Shown piece after piece: positions 45,306 to 56,390 of a DNA stretch of 64,000 nt. The notes under the pieces were generated by a model. It saw only the letters and a program-made list of their open reading frames with translations, was not told the DNA's origin and searched no databases. Positions within the stretch are counted from its first letter, which is position 1. Every line of letters begins with the position of its first letter. A program made the translations under genes and the position numbers. The DNA comes from Phymorhynchus buccinoides (taxonomy: Eukaryota; Mollusca; Gastropoda; Neogastropoda; Raphitomidae). The stretch spans positions 31,903,371-31,967,370 of the forward strand of contig CM065711.1 in NCBI GenBank assembly GCA_017654935.2. The letters are read 5' to 3'.

Positions 45306-45509
45306 TCAAGGGGACGAGGAAGGAGAGATGGAAGAGGAGGAGGAGGAGGAGATAGAGGGTGAAACAGGGGAGGAAGAGGGGGAGAGAGGGGGGCTGGAGG
45401 AGAGAATGTTGGTGATTTCGCTCCAGATGTGCTGGTGGGCTCGTTCCACTTGCCGGGGGGTGGAGGGTTGGGGCGACAGTGATGACAGCGAGTGACGCAT
45501 CGCTTTGGC
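45306..45509 (-). CDS. Proposed last exon of the LRAT-domain gene
   Basis: Acceptor TTTTTTTCAG before GCC; reads AKAMRHSLSSLSPQPSTPRQ and VERAHQHIWSEITNIL, then a Ser/Pro run, and TGA. The acceptor and first bases recur in the tandem units upstream (45513-45995). Other frames are also open because of the CCT/TCC run, so the frame choice depends on the phase of the upstream exon. Confidence 0.45.
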   Translation of the reverse strand, partial: AKAMRHSLSSLSPQPSTPRQVERAHQHIWSEITNILSSSPPLSPSSSPVSPSISSSSSSSISPSSSP

Positions 45510-47874
45510 CTGAAAAAAACCCAGAATGAGAGACTGTCATTGATAATGCCGTGGCACAGTGACAATGGTGACATGACACAAAGTAGTAATGATGACATCG
45601 AGTGAGGCATAGCTTTGGTCTGAAAAAAAACACCCAGAATGAAAAACTGTCAGTAATAATGCCATGGCCACATTGATAATGGTGACATGAAACAAAGTAG
45701 TAAATGACGACATCGAGTGACACATCGCTTTGGCCTGAAAACAACAACACAGAATGAGAAACTGTCAGTGATCATTGTTGATGTGTACTGTGTGGGTGGA
45801 GGGTCATAAAGGCGAACTTGGCACATTCTCTTTTGAAAATGATGCTTTGTTGGTATCGTAATCAACTTTGGTGGAGGGGAGTTAATTAGAAAGAGAGTAT
45901 TCACCCTTTGTTCAATTTTGTCAGTGATGCCATGGCACATTGATACTGGTGACATGACACAAAGTAGTGATGATGACATCGAGTGACGCACCACTCACTT
46001 TTTGAGTCTATAGTATAATAGTTGTTCGGTTATGTGTCTGTGTGTGTTGCGTCCGTGGTCTAATCTCCAAACTTTAAAATTGGCATTTTCTCGGGAAATA
46101 GAAGGCATATTGTTCAAACTTTGCACACATCTATGTCTATGCAAGCTTTCAAACAATAATGATTTGAATACTGAAATACTTAAAACAACACCGCAAACAG
46201 ATAACATTTTAGATTAGTGGGTTAGAACTTAGAGAGTATTCAACAGGCAACACTGAAAGCCTCGATAGCTCATTGGTAGAATGTCTGTCCAAAGCACAAA
46301 TGACTTTAACCCTTTCACCGCCAATGTGCTGCGTTTGTTAGTCTTGGCACCGCAGCCTTGGGGATTTGCTGGCCCGAGAATTTTCCTAATAGTCTTGGAT
46401 GAGAATTGAGTGGGATTGCACCCTGAGCAACCCATTCCATTTCCATCCCAGGCACCAGAATAGCAATCGCTGCCTTGCTATCTGATGATCATGACAGCTC
46501 ACACAACTGAAAGGCACATGTATGTATACATGTTCCTGACAATCCCAGCATTCAACTTTGTTTCTAGCATAATAATGGTCTGTTTATTCCATAAAAAATC
46601 TTTTCGTCAATCATTTTTCTGGGGTTTGCCCCCCCCCCCCCCCCCCCCCCCATACAGCATACTCCACCCCACCGTCTCCACCCCAACCCATTCTCTCTTC
46701 GTTCTCAGTTGAAAATGAAATAATAGCCAAGTCAGGCTCAGTGTCAGGTCGGTTATGCTTTACGTCCTCCCGCTCTTTAAAAGAACATATGGGACATTAC
46801 TTATATATAAAGTTGTGGGGATGGGGGGGGGGGGGAGAAAGAAAAAATACCTAAGTATTTTCTTTTAATAAAGTTTTTGTAACACTAACAGTGACAGGTA
46901 CAGTGGAACCTCCCTTATATAAGACCTTCAAAAATCAACCAAAATGAGGTCTTGTAAGGGAGGGGTCTTATAAGGGAGGTTATTTTAAGACTTACAGTTA
47001 CAAGGAAGGGCAATGTCTCAAAGTAGGTCTTACTCTTAGCCTATATATGGGAGGGAGTCTTATTTTTAGAAGTTTTGTTTTACGTCCTCCCGGTCTTAAA
47101 AAGACCATATGGGACATTGGTAAAGGTAAAGATGTGCCACCCCCCCTGCATTTCTCGGTTAATTGTATTTTTTCCGTTTTTGCCTTTCTTAGCATACATT
47201 TTTTAAGCTGTATTTTAGGAACATTGTGAGCTAATAACCTTTTTGGAATACTAACCCTAACCCTAGCCCTAAACCTAACCCTACCCCCCACTATGTACTG
47301 CAGTACACCGCGATTTGGCACAGTTGTGGTTCGTTGCGTTTTTCCGTCTTATAGGGTGGGGGGGTAGGGTTAGCTTTAGGGCTAGGGTTAGTATTCCAAA
47401 AAGGTTATTAGCTCAAAATGTTCCTAAAATACAGCTGTATGTATGGTAAGAAAGGCAATAACGGAAAAATAGAATTCACCGAGATAGGTAGGGGTGGTGG
47501 CACATCTTGACCTTTACCGGGACATTATTTTTAGCTATAATGGGAAGTCTTATATAAGAGAGGTTCCACTGCATCAGTTTATGCAGAGCCCCTTGGTTGG
47601 CAGTCTTGCCTTTATTTTTCTCCCTGCACCTTTGTGGAACAAGTTACCAACTAATATTAAGCAAACACCTAATACTAACACTTTCAAAAATCTATTAGAT
47701 AACTGGGAATATTATAAAAATTTGACATATGAATATGATGAATGATTATCTAAAACCTGAGTGCACGACAAAAACCTTGTACGTTAAAAATCTTATTAAG
47801 GATGGGACGCTTGAAAGCCTAACGGCTATGTTTTTAGTCCCTAGTAACCTAACCTAAGTAGAACAATAATAAAT

Positions 47875-47935
<61 letters not shown>

Positions 47936-47980
47936 GAATTGAATAAATGTTATTTATAGAGGGTAATAGAATAAGCTCTC

Positions 47981-48057
<77 letters not shown>

Positions 48058-48283
48058 GAATTGAATAAATGTATGAATACGATGATTAATTCAACGCAAA
48101 AACCTGAGTGCACGATATACCTTGAGTATGTAAAAATAAAAATAAAAACACAAAGATGGGACTTTGATTTGAAAGCCTAACGGCTATATTTTTTTTCGTC
48201 CCTATTTCTAATCTAATCTATGTTATTTATAGAGTAAGAGGGTAATAAAATAAGCTCTCTGGAGAGAGACTAGAGAGAGAGAG

Positions 48284-48314
<31 letters not shown>

Positions 48315-48341
48315 CTCAGAGAGAGAGAGAGAGAGAGAGAG

Positions 48342-48382
<41 letters not shown>

Positions 48383-49013
48383 AAAGTGAGATTGGATGTG
48401 AAAGGGTAGTGGGGCAAGGGTAAAAAAAAGGTCTATGAGGGGAGGTAACACAGACACAACGGAAAAATCCCAAATCAAGAGCATACCCCACCCCAGTGAC
48501 CCCACCCTCCCCCCCCAACTTCACGGTTCGTTGAAAATGCTTTTTCTCCAGTGATTTTATTTTAAAAAATCACAGATTTGTTGATTTCTAACCCACCTGG
48601 TCACTCCACCCCACGCCGTACTTGAGTCTGGTGACGAAATGTTCGCTGTTGCTGACCACCAAGTTGTAACGGATCGTTTTCCCCACACAGTCGACAGCAT
48701 TGCTGACCACTTGATCTTTGGGCAGCTCCTTCAACCCTCGTCCTTTAGCTGGAACCTGCTTGTTGTTGATCCTCACCAGACAATCTTGGGCTACGGACAG
48801 CAACGAACACTTTTTCACAACGGCCCTGTTTTCGGAGGTTTCGGGCAGATGAACTACTTCATCGTTTCCAACGTAGACCGCCCAGTGAGCGTACAGTTTC
48901 CGATCGATTTCCAGCAAGTCCCCCGCTTTGCAATTCTCTCGAGACAAGAGCAATTCAGCGGGGAGAAAAACACCGAGGGGCATTAACATGACGTTTTTCA
49001 CAGTCAATATGGT
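45306..49013 (-). CDS. LRAT/PLAAT domain protein with Cys-to-Ser active site change (5' exon not found)
   Basis: Exons 48597-49013 (LRAT domain) and, proposed, 45306-45509 (Ser/Pro-rich C-terminus, TGA at 45306-45308), joined in phase 0 after SDQ: 139 plus 67 residues and at least one missing upstream exon. LRAT/PLAAT enzymes are membrane-bound thiol acyltransferases or phospholipases using His, His and Cys. Both histidines are present (LYAHWAVYVG; EVVHLP), but the NCEHFV box reads NSEHFV (Ser codon AGC at 48645-48647). Either it is catalytically inactive or it works with a serine. The link to the last exon rests on phase, strand and a good acceptor only. Confidence 0.65.
45513..45995 (-). 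repeat. Three acceptor-bearing copies of the start of the last LRAT-gene exon
   Basis: Units of about 115-125 bp on the minus strand. Each has a pyrimidine run plus CAG (intact in two), then ACCAAAGCTATGCCTCACTC-like exon start, CATGTCACCATT and TCTCATTCTGGG. The outermost unit is interrupted by repeat W (45774-45920). Confidence 0.8.
45774..45920 (+). repeat. Dispersed repeat W, copy 2, with 9-bp target duplication
   Basis: Same sequence as 30066-30262 with an internal deletion. GTCAGTGAT lies on both sides. Confidence 0.75.
46005..46296 (+). mobile_element. tRNA-derived element (tRNA-Asp-like), copy 2, truncated
   Basis: Body TGCGTCCGTGGTCTAATC..CAACACTGAAAGCC, then the tRNA-like start TCGATAGCTCATTGGTAG, cut off before box B. 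Confidence 0.7.
46901..47571 (-). mobile_element. pogo/Tigger-like MITE with a 400-bp palindromic element nested in it
   Basis: CAGTGGAACCTCCC at 46901 and GAGGTTCCACTG ending 47571. The interior is interrupted by 47119-47518, flanked by the 8-bp duplication GGGACATT. Confidence 0.8.
47119..47518. mobile_element. 400-bp palindromic element with CCCTAA-type motifs
   Basis: Arms GGTAAAGGTAAAGATGTGCC / GGCACATCTTGACCTTTACC, inner arms AATAACCTTTTTGGAATAC and its complement, with CTAACCCTAACCCTAGCCC and inverted AGGGCTAGGG near the centre. The 8-bp target duplication GGGACATT (47111-47118, 47519-47526) fits hAT-type insertion. Copies at 62242-62642 and 31823-32075. Confidence 0.8.
47585..47850 (+). 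mobile_element. LINE 3' fragment
   Basis: Reads PAPLWNKLPTNIKQTPNTNT and FKNLLDNWEYY, a reverse transcriptase C-terminus, followed by tail GATGGGACGCTTGAAAGCC with GGCTATG. A second tail of the same type is at 48065-48215; related tails are at 700-770 and 58630-58680. Confidence 0.75.
47876..48380 (+). repeat. Three (GA)n microsatellites separated by a 40-60-bp repeated spacer
   Basis: GA tracts 47876-47932, 47984-48054 and 48263-48380. The spacer GTTGAATTGAATAAATGT occurs after each of the first two, and AATAAGCTCTCTGGAGAGAG precedes the last two. Confidence 0.93.
48597..49013 (-). CDS. LRAT-domain exon
   Basis: Acceptor CTCATTTCTTCAG before ACC, donor CAG|GTGGGT. 139 codons: TILTVKNVMLMPLGV, GDLLEIDRKLYAHWAVYVG, DEVVHLPE, LVRINNK, NAVDCVGKTIRYNLVVSNSE, HFVTRLKYGVGWSDQ. 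The whole core domain lies in this one exon. If the donor were not used, translation would stop two codons later (VG, stop). Confidence 0.85.
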
Positions 49014-49655
49014 CTGAAGAAATGAGAAAGAAGTTCGGAAATAATGTTTATCAGTTGTCTGGAGAAAGTGGGTCTTACGAAATGTCGATCGAGGTCACTC
49101 CCAATCAGTTCAAATTCGATCGTCTGCTATCAAGAAAATCCTTTAATTCTATGAAAATCGTCAATCTTTCGATGCAAACACAAAACTGTTAATGTTTGAG
49201 GATCAAAAAGGTCATCAAAACGAAGCCATTTGAAAATTCACACGTTAAAATTGACCGAGGTAAAACTCGACACGTCTGCATCAAGGCAAAATGTGCCACC
49301 AACTGAGGCAAAGTTTCCACAGCACAAGGAAATTTCCGATCCCGTATAATTAGATCGAGGGAGCGTTCATTGCGCACTACGGTTTAATAAATATTTAAAC
49401 AACATGCTTCATAAACAACAAATATAAGGAGTGTGTATGAACTATGTAGGATATATCTATACATAAGTCGTGTAAAGTTAATATGATTTGCGTTTTCATG
49501 GCTTAAGATTTGTGTTTACGTGCATTTGCTACATTAAATTATTCCTCCGTCAAGGTCGTCTGCAACACGCATGCGCACTTAACTTCCTCTTGCAGACAGC
49601 TTACTTTCGTTTTCTTGAAAACCCTTTTGATTTTCATAAAATACAATAATAAAGG
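49014..49655. other. No feature recognised (upstream side of the LRAT gene)
   Basis: The missing 5' exon or promoter should lie here or further right, but no ATG-plus-donor candidate stands out. No repeat matches were noticed. Confidence 0.4.
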
Positions 49656-49656
49656 C

Positions 49657-49659
<3 letters not shown>

Positions 49660-49728
<69 letters not shown>
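49660..49728 (+). repeat. (GA)n microsatellite
   Basis: About 69 bp of pure GA, followed by two copies of CTGTATGCAGGGCAGGACC. Confidence 0.97.
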
Positions 49729-49730
<2 letters not shown>

Positions 49731-49829
49731 ATATGTATCTGTATGCAGGGCAGGACCTGGGATACCTTAGTATCTGTATGCAGGGCAGGACCTGGGATAC
49801 CTTAGACAAGTTAGAGTTAAGGAATACCT

Positions 49830-51485
49830 TAACGCTTCTGGGCCTACATAAAAAAAACCCAGAGGACATCCAACACTGGAGTGGCTCCCCTCAATGTTAA
49901 CGGGACGCTGATCGCAGACCCCAGAGCAAAGGCAGAGGCCTTGAACAGCCAGTTCCAGTCGGCATTTAGTGAGGGCAAGAATTACACCCGAGATGTGTAA
50001 TCTCGGGTGTAACCGACACCTCAGCCTTTGAAGGAGAGCCTGCAGCTGCAGTGCTCTCAGCCACCCAAGACTAAATTAGGGAATTAAGAGCCATAGGTCA
50101 AAGTAGTGGTAAATGAAGGGCAGGAGCTGTGCCGGTCGGGGTTTGCCCCCGGTGACCGCTTCGGTAGCCGGATTGATCTTGCCCGGATATTGCGAAAAGG
50201 CTTATGGTTCACCCCCCCCCCCCCCTCCAAGTCCTGAATGTAGAACTACTAACTACTGTGCAAGACTGTCAAACAACGCCTCATAAACAAGACTGTCAGT
50301 GTCAACAACACCTAATAATCAACAAAGATTAGTAAATCATCAAATCACTATAAGCGCTTCCCCACCCCCACCCCCACCCCTTTGTTTCTTTTCTTTTTCT
50401 TTCTTTTTCTATGGTCACACCCCTAAGTGCGTACAGTTACTTCTATACAAAGAAGTTGGTCGCCACCACAGACGAAGAAGAAGAAGATGAAGATGAGTTC
50501 ACAGCAAAATGCAGCATGGATGAGAAATGCTACCCAGTGCTCGACTCTGTGATCACCTCAGAGGAAGGAATCAGACGCCTCCTAGCCGGACTGGACCCCT
50601 CCAAAGCCAGCGGCCCTACAAAAAAAGTCAAGGAACAGGCCTACAAAGCTATGGTGCGTCCCCTCCTGGAATACGCCAGTCCAGTCTGGGACCCCCACAA
50701 CAAGAGCAGCATTGACGCCATCGAAAAGGTCCAGAGCCAAGCTGCAAGATGGGTGGCCCAGGCAACAAGATCGGCAGACAGTGAGACCTCCTCAAAAACT
50801 TGAAACGGCCCCTTCTACAGACCCATCGACTGTATGTTTGTAATGTATGTGTAAACATATGTGTATATATGTATAAGTTAGATGGATGGGTAGTTAAATG
50901 GTTGCATGCGTGCGCATGATGTGTGTGTGTATATGTGTGCATGCGTGCATGTGTGTATGTGTGTGGTTGTTGTGTGTGTGACCAAGAAGTTTATGTGCGC
51001 ACAGTGTTTAAAATAGTCGCATATTTCATTTTGTTCTTTTCTACATACTATGTCTCTGTCTTTATTGTGTTGTTTTGTTGATTGTTTTATTGCTGCAAAA
51101 ATAATTTCCTGTAAAACTGACAATAAAAAGATTGATTGATTGATTGATTGAACTGAAGCCCGTCCGACTACCTTCTTTAAACTCCACACAAAATTCCTCT
51201 CAATCAATTCCAAGTATCTTCCAACTAATTCGGTAGAATCTTCAACTTGATGAAGGAGGCCGATCAATGGGAAGAAGAAAAACTAATACCCTGCAGAAGA
51301 AAAGTCTCCGTCAATCTCACTCAGCTTCATACGACATCCCTAGCCATAGAACACAATACAGACAGTCCACTTTCTTCCCTCACACTATTCCGCAGTGGAA
51401 TGGCCTCCCTGAAGAAGTTGCCTCCGTCCAGTCTCTGGATTTGGAGGCCTTCAGGAGGGGCCTTCGAAAGCATCTCTACTAAACA
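49830..51485 (+). mobile_element. LINE (CR1/Jockey-like) reverse transcriptase remains, broken
   Basis: 49880-49980 reads NVNGTLIADPRAKAEALNSQ, FQSAF. 50550-50790 reads EGIRRLLAGLDPSKASGP, then after a deletion of the catalytic core VRPLLEYASPVWDPHNK and IEKVQSQAARWV. 51240-51480 reads FFPHTIPQWNGLPEEVAS and LEAFRRGLRKHLY, stop. 50100-50480 holds unrelated sequence including the repeat shared with 8400-8535, and 50860-51150 is a GT-rich insert ending in (ATTG)n. Not functional. Confidence 0.8.
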
Positions 51486-52074
51486 GCCATTCCTCTGCCC
51501 CTCCCCCCCCCAACCTCCCCATCTTTTGCATGCATCATGTGGGGCCTTAATGGTTGTGCATGACACACTCTGCATGCATGATGTGGGGCCCGGGTGTCTC
51601 CGGCTAGACCGGGGGCATTTAACGGTCGTGCATGACTTTCAACTCGTCTTTCCCCTCTATCACACGTATCACACGTATATTTTTTTTAATTTTTATATAT
51701 ATGTATTATATAAGCAAACATGCATATACAAAAATAAACAAACACCGTTGTTTTCCAGACATTTCATCGTTTATTTAAAACAACCTTTTCAATGGGCTTC
51801 GAGCCTGAAGATTAAAACTCTCCTTTACATACCACCTTTCACAGCTCTCAGGTTATATTAAAAGTTAGAACAGTTCACATGCAACAAATGACATGGAACT
51901 CAACAATGTATAAGTTTGATCGCTACACACACACACACACACACACACATGCACGTGAGCGAGCGCACACACACACACTCCTGCATGCACATCAAGAGGG
52001 AGAAGGAAGAGTGACAGAGAGATGAAGAATGGAAACTGGAAGAAAGAGAGAGGGGGAGGGGGGGGGGGGCATTA

Positions 52075-52230
52075 TATATATAATAAAACATTTAATTCCA
52101 AGACAACAAGCAATTTTGGTTCCTTTACTTTATTTATTGTCCTAACGTTTCGGTGTCTGCCTTATTCTTAGGAACACATGACCAAAGGTCATATAATTTC
52201 ATATAATTTATATATATAATTTCCTTCAAT
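52075..52230. other. No feature recognised; AT-rich
   Basis: Short stretch between a G-run/TATA tract and the minisatellite; no coding or repeat match. Confidence 0.4.
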
Positions 52231-52319
52231 TTTGAATCGCATAAATATCCTTTTTCATAGTAAACAGTATAACTATAAATACCTCAATTATTCTTGACTA
52301 ACTTGGGATCATTTCTTTC

Positions 52320-53250
52320 TCCCCATATTACCTCATCACCTCACGTTGTGCTCTATCTTTTGCTGTTGTTTTCTTTCTCCCCGTATTACCTCATCACCTC
52401 ACGTTGTACTCTATCTTTTGCTGTTGTTTTCTTTCTCCCCGTATTACCTCATCACCTCACGTTGTACTCTATCTTTTGCTGTTGTTTTCTTTCTCCCCGT
52501 ATTACCTCATCACCTCACGTTGTACTCTATCTTTTGCTGTTGTTTTCTTTCTCCCCGTATTACCTCATCACCTCACGTTGTACTCTATCTTTTGCTGTTG
52601 TTTTCTTTCTCCCCACATTACCTCATCACCTCACGTTGTACTCTATCTTTTGCTGTTGTTTTCTTTCTCCCCGTATTACCTCATCACCTCACGTTGTACT
52701 CTATCTTTTGCTGTTGTTTTCTTTCTCCCCACATTACCTCATCACCTCACGTTGTACTCTATCTTTTGCTGTTGTTTTCTTTCTCCCCACATTACCTCAT
52801 CACCTCACGTTGTACTCTATCTTTTGCTGTTGTTTTCTTTCTCCCCGTATTACCTCATCACCTCACGTTGTACTCTATCTTTTGCTGTTGTTTTCTTTCT
52901 CCCCACATTACCTCATCACCTCACGTTGTACTCTTATCTTTTGCTGTTGTTTTCTTTCTCCCCACATTACCTCATCACCTCACGTTGTACTCTATCTTTT
53001 GCTGTTGTTTTCTTTCTCCCCGTATTACCTCATCACCTCACGTTGTACTCTATCTTTTGCTGTTGTTTTCTTTCTCCCCATATTACCTCATCACCTCACG
53101 TTGTACTCTTATCTTTTGCTGTTGTTTTCTTTCTCCCCATATTACCTCATCACCTCACGTTGTACTCTTATCTTTTGCTGTTGTTTTCTTTCTCCCCATA
53201 TTACCTCATCACCTCACGTTGTACTCTTATCTTTTGCTGTTGTTTTCTTT
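52320..53250 (+). repeat. 57-58-bp minisatellite, about 16 units
   Basis: Unit: CTTTCTCCCCGTATTACCTC, ATCACCTCACGTTGTACTCT, ATCTTTTGCTGTTGTTTT. Variation is mostly CGTAT, CACAT or CATAT, and TCTATC or TCTTATC. Since 57 is divisible by three, all three plus frames stay open over hundreds of codons without being genes. Confidence 0.97.
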
Positions 53251-53309
53251 CTTTTTCATGCTACCCCCTAAAGCGCAGCAGAATCTTCAACATGATCAAG
53301 TTAGCCGCC

Positions 53310-53717
53310 TAAGGGGAAGGAGGGGGTCTTATAAGGGAGGGGGGTCTAATAGGGAGTGGGTCTTATAAGGGAGTGGGTCTTATAAGGGAGTGGGTCTTAT
53401 AAGGGAGTGGGTCTTATAAGGGAGGGGGTCTTGTAAGGGAGGGGGTCTTGTAAGGGAGGGGGTCTTGTAAGGGAGGGGGTCTTGTAAGGGAGGGGGTCTT
53501 GTAAGGGAGGGGGTCTTGTAAGGGAGGGGGTCTTAAAGGGAGGGGGTTTTAAAGGGAGGGGGTCTTAAAGGGAGGGGGTCTTATAAGGGAGGGGGTCTTA
53601 TAAGGGAGGGTTTTTTATAAGGGAGGGGGTCTTATAAGGGAGGGGGTCTTATAAGGGAGGGGTCTTTAAGGGAGGGGGTCTTATAAGGGAGGGGGTCTTA
53701 TAAAGGAGGTTCCACTG
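53310..53717 (-). repeat. 18-20-bp array grown from a pogo/Tigger-like MITE terminus
   Basis: About 22 units of GGGAGGGGGTCTTATAAG. The last one runs into AGGAGGTTCCACTGTA, the complete end of the MITE family. Units with TTGTAAG and TTAAAG occur as blocks, showing successive amplification. Confidence 0.9.
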
Positions 53718-53984
53718 TACATGACTCCACTAGGTTCATGAAACAAATCCTTTTATTTGATTTTCTTTTAGTTCCTGAGTTCCAGCGAAGTGGGGAACCA
53801 AATTGGTTTTCTCTCGTCCGTGCAGCTTGCATGCATGCGTCCGTCCGACCATCCACTATCGAAGTAACAAAGGAAAGTGACTGAGGCGAGGGTACTTCAA
53901 ACCCACTCAGGTTTATCTCCCTTGCTTGTGATTGCAAACCAACCCATTGATCTGTGCAAGCGCACATAGAGCCAATTCTTCCTC

Positions 53985-54290
53985 TTCGATCGCTCAGACA
54001 GTGTCCTGTCAATTATGAGCGCAGATGCGTCATGCTGCCGTTATGTGCCTAAGTAAGAAATAATTAGGCCCAGCATGTCCGACCTCGGCCGGAGGAAATC
54101 TTTTTGGACATTTTTTCTTGAAAAAAGGGCAGGAGAATGGACCAGAAAGGCCGAAAGAAGACAGTAAGCAAAGGGAAAAGGAAAAGTCAAAGAGAGTGAC
54201 AGATTAGAGGAAGTTACAAGCACAGAACTTCCAGAAGGTGGGGGACTATTTATACAACAAACCCCCTGGTATCCCCAAGGGGGGGTATAG
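53985..54290 (-). repeat. Dispersed repeat Q, minus copy, in the mTERF 3' flank
   Basis: Complement of TTCTTACTTAGGCACATAAC to CCCCCTTGGGGATACC. It begins about 8 bases after the mTERF stop codon, so the 3' UTR is largely repeat. AATAAA on the minus strand is at about 53752-53757. Confidence 0.8.
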
Positions 54291-54297
54291 CGCCAAT

Positions 54298-55126
54298 TCA
54301 TTCACTGCCATACCCGTACTTGGCTAAAAACTTTCGCTCGCTCAGCAGCAGCTCATGCACTCGTGCAGACTCGGAAAGATTGAACGTTCTGAGCAAAGCC
54401 CACCGCGCTCGGAGTCGATGCGGACTGTAGTAGAGTAACTTCCCTTGCTGCAAAACAGTCAGTGGGGAAAGTTGAACCTCCTTCAGCAAAACATCCAAAC
54501 AACTTTGGATTTTCGCCGAACTCATTCCTGCGATGTGCTGGTTCTTGCTGATCACTTCGTCGAGTTCTCGTTCCGAACAGCCCAGTCTGTGCATGAGCAG
54601 CGCCCTCTCGTCATCGTGGCAACCTAACGCTTCAGCGTTGGCCACCCAAGTGTCAAAGCTAGCTTCAAAATGAGCCTCCGAGTTGGTTAGGATGTACGAC
54701 ACCAGACCTCTCTCAAAAACGCCCGCCTCATGAACTCGCCTCAACCGCTCACGAGCCAGGTCGGGTCGGCATCGAAGCATGAGCGATTTGTCACGAATTT
54801 CGTCCAGGCTCAAACCTTCCGAGCGAATCACTTCCACAATCGCTTGCAATCGGCTGGGCGGCAGAGAGATTAGAAACTCGTGGTTCGGTTTCCTGGATAT
54901 AATCTCGATTTCCTCGAGAGAGCAGTCTAGAAGATCAGCCAGGAAGCTGGTTTGCGAAGAGTGGTCGCCCATTACGGCGATCTCTTGCCGATAGAAGGCC
55001 ATTTTGGCGTTGAATTGGGCGTCGTTCAAAAGCAGCAAGATGATTGGTCGGCGGTAGCGGCGAACCTCCTCCACGGTTTTCAGTCGACGCAGAAGGTGGG
55101 GAAGACTGCGGGCGAAAACCTGGTAT
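54298..55126 (-). CDS. mTERF gene last exon
   Basis: 276 codons including TGA. It carries most mTERF modules and ends RKFLAKYGYGSE. The preceding intron (55127-56819) holds a BED-family transposon, a CAGGGCTCCC MITE, units of the 65-bp repeat and the tRNA-like element. Confidence 0.9.
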
Positions 55127-56357
55127 CTGGAACAAGAGGAAGACGAAGCAGACTACAGCATTCCTGAAAATTAAACCACAAATGTACAGACCTGTTTACC
55201 CATATAATGAACAACCTGGAATTTGCCACAGAAAAACCCTGAACTTAAGAAAAACCCCACAGAATTCACATCGCAATGTCGCTTATGCCGTCATGCGAAA
55301 TTTTGAAGTCCACGCTGCAGTACTTGCAGTGTGCATGCTCGTCTCCCAAACGCGAACTTGTTACTCCTGGCACTTTCAAATACTTTGGAGAAAACTTCTG
55401 CTTCACTTTTGGCCGTTTCACCCTATCACTGCTGTCGTTTGTCGAAGATTTCTGGCGCTTGCCGCCTGCGGTTGACTTGCCTGACGACATGTTTGGCGCA
55501 AAACTACAAGTTCAGTACAACCCTTGCGTCTTTTCATACAAACGGAAACAAATAATAGACAGTTTTTCGAAATCCCGAGATTTTCCGCGTTCACCCGAAA
55601 TTAATTATTTTACCCAGAATTTTTGCAAATTCCTGGGATAATTCCGGCAAAACCGGGAGGGTAAACAGGTCTGAATGTACACAATGCATATTTGAACACA
55701 CACACACACACACACACACCAGGGCTCCCAATCGTCCCGCAAAACAAGGTGCCCCAGGGACTCCTTCACTTACAGCATAGAGGGTCCTAGAGGAGGCATA
55801 AAGGGTCCCAGTGGAATTGCGAATGCTCAAAAGAGTTTTTCTAGTGCATCCCTGGGACCCCCTGCACATTCTTTTAGAGGGTCCTTTAGAATGTCAGTAC
55901 TTCATAGACCCCCAAATGGGGGTCCCTGCACACACACACACTTTTACGCGCTCATACACACACACGTCAAAGACTCAAACTGTACCATGATTTTCCTCCA
56001 TTGTAGAACATTACTAATTGTGCAGGGCTCCTTCACTTTACTGCTGGCACCAACTACAGTTCGTGTCAACCAATGATAAAACTAACAAGAGGCAAAGCCT
56101 TCAAGGCTCACTCGGGGTGGGGGTGGGAGTGTGTTTAAGTACAAGATTGCCAACAAATAATGACTTTGAGATTCAGGGTCGTAAACACGATGGGGGTGTC
56201 TAAAGTACAAGTTGCAAACAAATGACTTTGAGCTTGAGGGAAGTAAACGTGAGGGGGGGGGGGGGGGTAACTTTAAGTACAAGATTGCCAAAAAATAATG
56301 ACATTGAGAAGGAGGGTCGTTAAAAAGTACAAATGAAACTATCGTTAATGGATACAA

Positions 56358-56390
<33 letters not shown>

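Noticed and set aside
45250..45495. Glu-rich plus-strand frame MELSTIPQLSW..EEEEE
   Set aside because: Antisense to the Ser/Pro-rich run; no splice or family support on this strand.
47230..47400. Interstitial telomere
   Set aside because: The CCCTAA-like blocks are irregular, occur on both strands and lie at the centre of a transposable palindrome.
48639..48986. 115-codon plus-strand frame
   Set aside because: Antisense shadow of the LRAT exon.
49830..51485. Active LINE
   Set aside because: The catalytic core of the reverse transcriptase is missing and the remainder is split by insertions and frameshifts.
52294..53368. Three overlapping long reading frames (302-340 codons)
   Set aside because: They are produced by a 57-bp minisatellite whose length is a multiple of three; no start context, splice sites or family similarity.
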